DNA of 5,861 nucleotides, from positions 1-5,861 of the forward strand of contig QMZZ01000031.1 in assembly GCA_003663445.1 (NCBI GenBank). The letters run 5' to 3'. The position numbers and the translations under genes are program-made. The notes under the pieces are model-generated. The model was not told where the DNA came from and did not search any database. It saw only the letters and a list, made by a program, of their open reading frames with translations. This stretch comes from Candidatus Aenigmatarchaeota archaeon. Its GTDB lineage: Archaea; Aenigmatarchaeota; Aenigmatarchaeia; QMZP01. This document shows, in pieces, positions 4,259 to 5,861 of this stretch (position 1 is its first letter; every line of letters starts with the position of its first letter).

Positions 4259-4286
4259 ATATAATATTTGAAATTAAAAATTATAA
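4259..4286. promoter_or_regulatory. Divergent promoter between tRNA-Ser(CGA) and the thiolase gene
   Basis: The 27-nt spacer holds two opposed TATA-like boxes. CATATAATATT at 4259-4269 is centred about 22 nt before the thiolase ATG (leaderless). On the minus strand, TTATAATT (4286-4279) is centred 25 nt before the tRNA 5' end. Each box lies on the start site of the other transcript, so the two initiation complexes could not easily form together. The arrangement parallels the one at 828-865. Confidence 0.55.
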
Positions 4287-5203
4287 TGAAATGCAGGTGT
4301 GGAAGAGATGCTATAATTTTCAGGCCCTATGAGGGTGTTGCCCTCTGTTCACGCCATTTTCTGAAATCTTTTGAAAAGAGGGTTTTCAAGACCATAAGAA
4401 AACACGGTATGCTCAAAAGCGGTGACAGGGTTGCCGTTGCCATCTCAGGAGGGGCAGATTCACAGGTTTTGCTCGAGCTTCTTAACAAAATAATATCACC
4501 CAGGCACGATATGGAGATCTTCGCCTTGGCGGTCGATGAGGGGATAGAAGGATACAGATCAAAAACCCTGAAATACGCAAAAGCACTCACAGAAGAAAAG
4601 GGCATAGAACTTCACCTCTTCAGCTTTAAGGAGCTTTTGGGAAAGACGCTTGATGAAAAGGTCAGGGAGGTCGGAAGGGATCAGGCATGCCTTTACTGCA
4701 GTATAGGAAGGAGATGGATCCTGAACAGGGCTGCAAGGGAATTGGGAGCAACCAAGCTCGCAACTGGCCATAACCTGAATGATGAGGCAGAAACGATCCT
4801 GATGAATTGGATAAGGGGGGATCTCTTTAGAGCTGCTCGATATGGAGCCATAACCGATTGGGCAATCACACAAACTAAAAGCCAGCTTTTCATACCGAGG
4901 ATAAAACCCCTTAGAGAATCCCCTGAATCAGAATGCACTCTTTATGCAAGACTGAAGGGTTTCAGGTTCAGCAGGAGGATATGCCCGTATAAGGGCGGGA
5001 TAAGAAGGGAGATATGGCGATTCCTGAAAAGGTTCGAATCCAGGCATCCTGGCATAAGCTTTTCTATCCTTCACACCTTCGATAAATTGCTCCCGCTGAT
5101 AAGGCAGTATGCAGAAGAAAGAGAAGGCCCTCTTGTCACCTGCAGGAAATGCGGGGAGCTTTCATCAGAACCTGTCTGCCGACGCTGCCAATTATGGCCT
5201 TAG
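4286..5203 (+). CDS. ncsA: tRNA 2-thiolation protein, Ncs6/NcsA (Ctu1)-like, TtuA superfamily
   Basis: A 305-aa PP-loop ATPase expected to adenylate a uridine C2 in tRNA and insert sulfur. Domains in order: N-terminal zinc finger (C3, C5, C21, H24), PP-loop SGGADS (54-59), catalytic CLYC (C135, C138) with the third conserved cysteine C233 (ICPY), TGHNLNDEAET (160-170), and a C-terminal zinc finger (C286, C289, C298, C301). The segments VDEGIEGYR, SFKEL, LDEKV and MNWIRGD match the Ncs6/Ctu1 branch (wobble U34 of Lys, Glu and Gln tRNAs) better than TtuA, which thiolates U54 in the T-loop. The branch call is moderate; the superfamily is sure. The ATG at 4286 is chosen over a TTG at 4268 because the TATA-like box sits about 22 nt upstream and the protein starts directly at its first zinc ligand. 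Its 3' end overlaps the convergent aIF5A gene by 12 nt. Confidence 0.92.
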   Translation: MKCRCGRDAIIFRPYEGVALCSRHFLKSFEKRVFKTIRKHGMLKSGDRVAVAISGGADSQVLLELLNKIISPRHDMEIFALAVDEGIEGYRSKTLKYAKALTEEKGIELHLFSFKELLGKTLDEKVREVGRDQACLYCSIGRRWILNRAARELGATKLATGHNLNDEAETILMNWIRGDLFRAARYGAITDWAITQTKSQLFIPRIKPLRESPESECTLYARLKGFRFSRRICPYKGGIRREIWRFLKRFESRHPGISFSILHTFDKLLPLIRQYAEEREGPLVTCRKCGELSSEPVCRRCQLWP

Positions 5204-5575
5204 CATCACCCTTCCGGCAATCTTCCAGTACTCTATCTCCTCTCCTGCCTTCACCTTTTCCCTCAGCTCTTCAGGGACCTCGACCTCAAAAACAGAATAA
5301 TCGGTCAGGTCCATCAGCTGAGCCGTTGAGCCCGAAACAGAAATGACCTGAGCCTTCTTTTTCTCTATCACAGGGACCATGACATCCGCTGATGATGGCT
5401 TGAGGATGTAGTGCCTTCGGTTGTCGAAAAGCCCCATGCACTCTATCCTTGCCTTGGTCGATCCGTGCTTCCCAGGCTTTGAGAGAGTTATCGACACGAC
5501 CCGGCAGGGCTCACCGTCAGCCATCACAAAATGACCGGGTTTAAGGCTTTTGATCGGGACAGGTTTTTCTGCCAT
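5192..5575 (-). CDS. eif5a: Translation factor aIF5A
   Basis: A 127-aa archaeal homologue of eIF5A/EF-P that helps ribosomes through difficult peptide bonds such as proline runs. The N-terminal SH3-like domain (1 to about 70) carries the hypusine loop SKPGKHGSTKARIE, with K36 the lysine that becomes hypusine or deoxyhypusine. The C-terminal OB domain (about 71-127) includes QLMDLTDYSVFEVEVPEE. Length is normal. It begins 4 nt after the deoxyhypusine synthase stop, with AAAGGT 10 nt before the ATG as a ribosome-binding site inside the end of that gene, so the two form an operon: target and modifying enzyme together. The stop overlaps the end of the thiolase gene by 12 nt, tail to tail. Confidence 0.97.
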   Translation of the reverse strand: MAEKPVPIKSLKPGHFVMADGEPCRVVSITLSKPGKHGSTKARIECMGLFDNRRHYILKPSSADVMVPVIEKKKAQVISVSGSTAQLMDLTDYSVFEVEVPEELREKVKAGEEIEYWKIAGRVMLRP

Positions 5576-5579
5576 AATC

Positions 5580-5861
5580 TTATTTACCTTTCCTGTTTAA
5601 AAATGGAGCTAGAAGAATAGGTAAAAGGACGGTGGCATCACCCTCTACTGTCAGATGTCTCGCTTTCGGTGATATCTTCCCCCACGAAACAGCCTCCCTT
5701 GTTCTTGCCCCTGAAAGGCTCCCATCCCATTCAACGGCTGTCGTTATATAAACAGCCGCGTCCAGACCGCCCGAAAACTGAGACCACCATATCACATGAT
5801 GCTTCGATATCCCACCCCCGAGAATGAGAGCACCCTTTTTCTCCCTTCCGAGCATCCTCGA
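5580..5861 (-). CDS. dys: Deoxyhypusine synthase, C-terminal part
   Basis: A partial gene: 93 residues plus the stop, with the 5' part beyond the window. The enzyme transfers the aminobutyl group of spermidine, using NAD, to one lysine of aIF5A. Visible family blocks are ILGGGISKHH (NAD/spermidine site region), an aromatic stretch then GLDAAVYITTA, EWDGSLSGARTREAVSWGKI, in which the lysine of SWGK is the catalytic residue that carries the enzyme-imine intermediate, and VEGDATVLLPILLA near the end. The reading frame is open to the window edge, so the M at 5853-5855 is internal and not the start. It lies 4 nt upstream of its substrate gene aIF5A. Confidence 0.96.
   Translation of the reverse strand, partial: SRMLGREKKGALILGGGISKHHVIWWSQFSGGLDAAVYITTAVEWDGSLSGARTREAVSWGKISPKARHLTVEGDATVLLPILLAPFLNRKGK

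Noticed and set aside
4268..4285. TTG start for the thiolase giving six more residues
   Set aside because: It would fall inside the TATA-like region and put extra residues before the first zinc-binding cysteine; the ATG at 4286 fits better.
1..5861. CRISPR array, insertion sequence or transposase
   Set aside because: No spaced direct repeats and no transposase-like protein were seen.

Overview
The window is archaeal chromosome. The support is: an aIF5A gene next to its deoxyhypusine synthase, an Ncs6/NcsA-type tRNA thiolase, a UPF0248 protein, an archaeal-style PRC-barrel protein, TATA-like boxes about 25 nt before tRNA starts or leaderless start codons, tRNA genes without encoded CCA, and tRNA introns that fit the archaeal bulge-helix-bulge (BHB) splicing motif. 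The exact lineage cannot be read from the sequence. T-arm introns are best known from Thermoproteales-type Crenarchaeota, but they also suggest any archaeon with a broad-specificity splicing endonuclease, including DPANN groups such as Micrarchaeota.

Layout. Positions 1-83 hold the 5' end of a UPF0248/DUF504 gene (minus strand). Upstream of it is a leader with a perfect 15-bp hairpin and a TATA-like box. Positions 227-827 are a very tight minus-strand array read as tRNA-Ser(GCU), tRNA-Gly(CCC), tRNA-Val(UAC), a small two-helix membrane protein, and tRNA-Ala(GGC). Spacers are 1, 2 and 1 nt, and the protein gene ends inside tRNA-Ala. Positions 866-2025 hold a PRC-barrel gene (plus) and an M24 peptidase (minus) whose stops overlap. 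Positions 2033-4135 are a plus-strand cluster of endonuclease V, a YrdC-domain threonylcarbamoyl-AMP synthase and an unrecognised 331-aa protein. Positions 4137-4258 are a second tRNA-Ser(CGA), minus strand. Positions 4286-5203 encode the NcsA-like thiolase (plus). Positions 5192-5861 encode aIF5A and the C-terminal part of deoxyhypusine synthase (minus).

The common theme is making and modifying the translation machinery: five tRNAs, a t6A37 pathway enzyme whose expected targets include tRNA-Ser(GCU), a tRNA thiolase, and the aIF5A/hypusine pair.

The main discovery is that three of the five tRNAs carry an intron at the same non-canonical place, the T-loop between nucleotides 59 and 60. Each has the same splicing geometry: T-stem, a 4-bp helix made by U54-U55-C56-G57 with the intron's 3' part, and two 3-nt bulges cut after their second base. 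The two tRNA-Ser introns (49 and 38 nt) are related to each other; the tRNA-Gly intron is only 12 nt. The second notable feature is the tRNA-mRNA-tRNA arrangement at 227-610, where tRNA processing would give the protein gene a 1-nt leader and cut off its stop codon.
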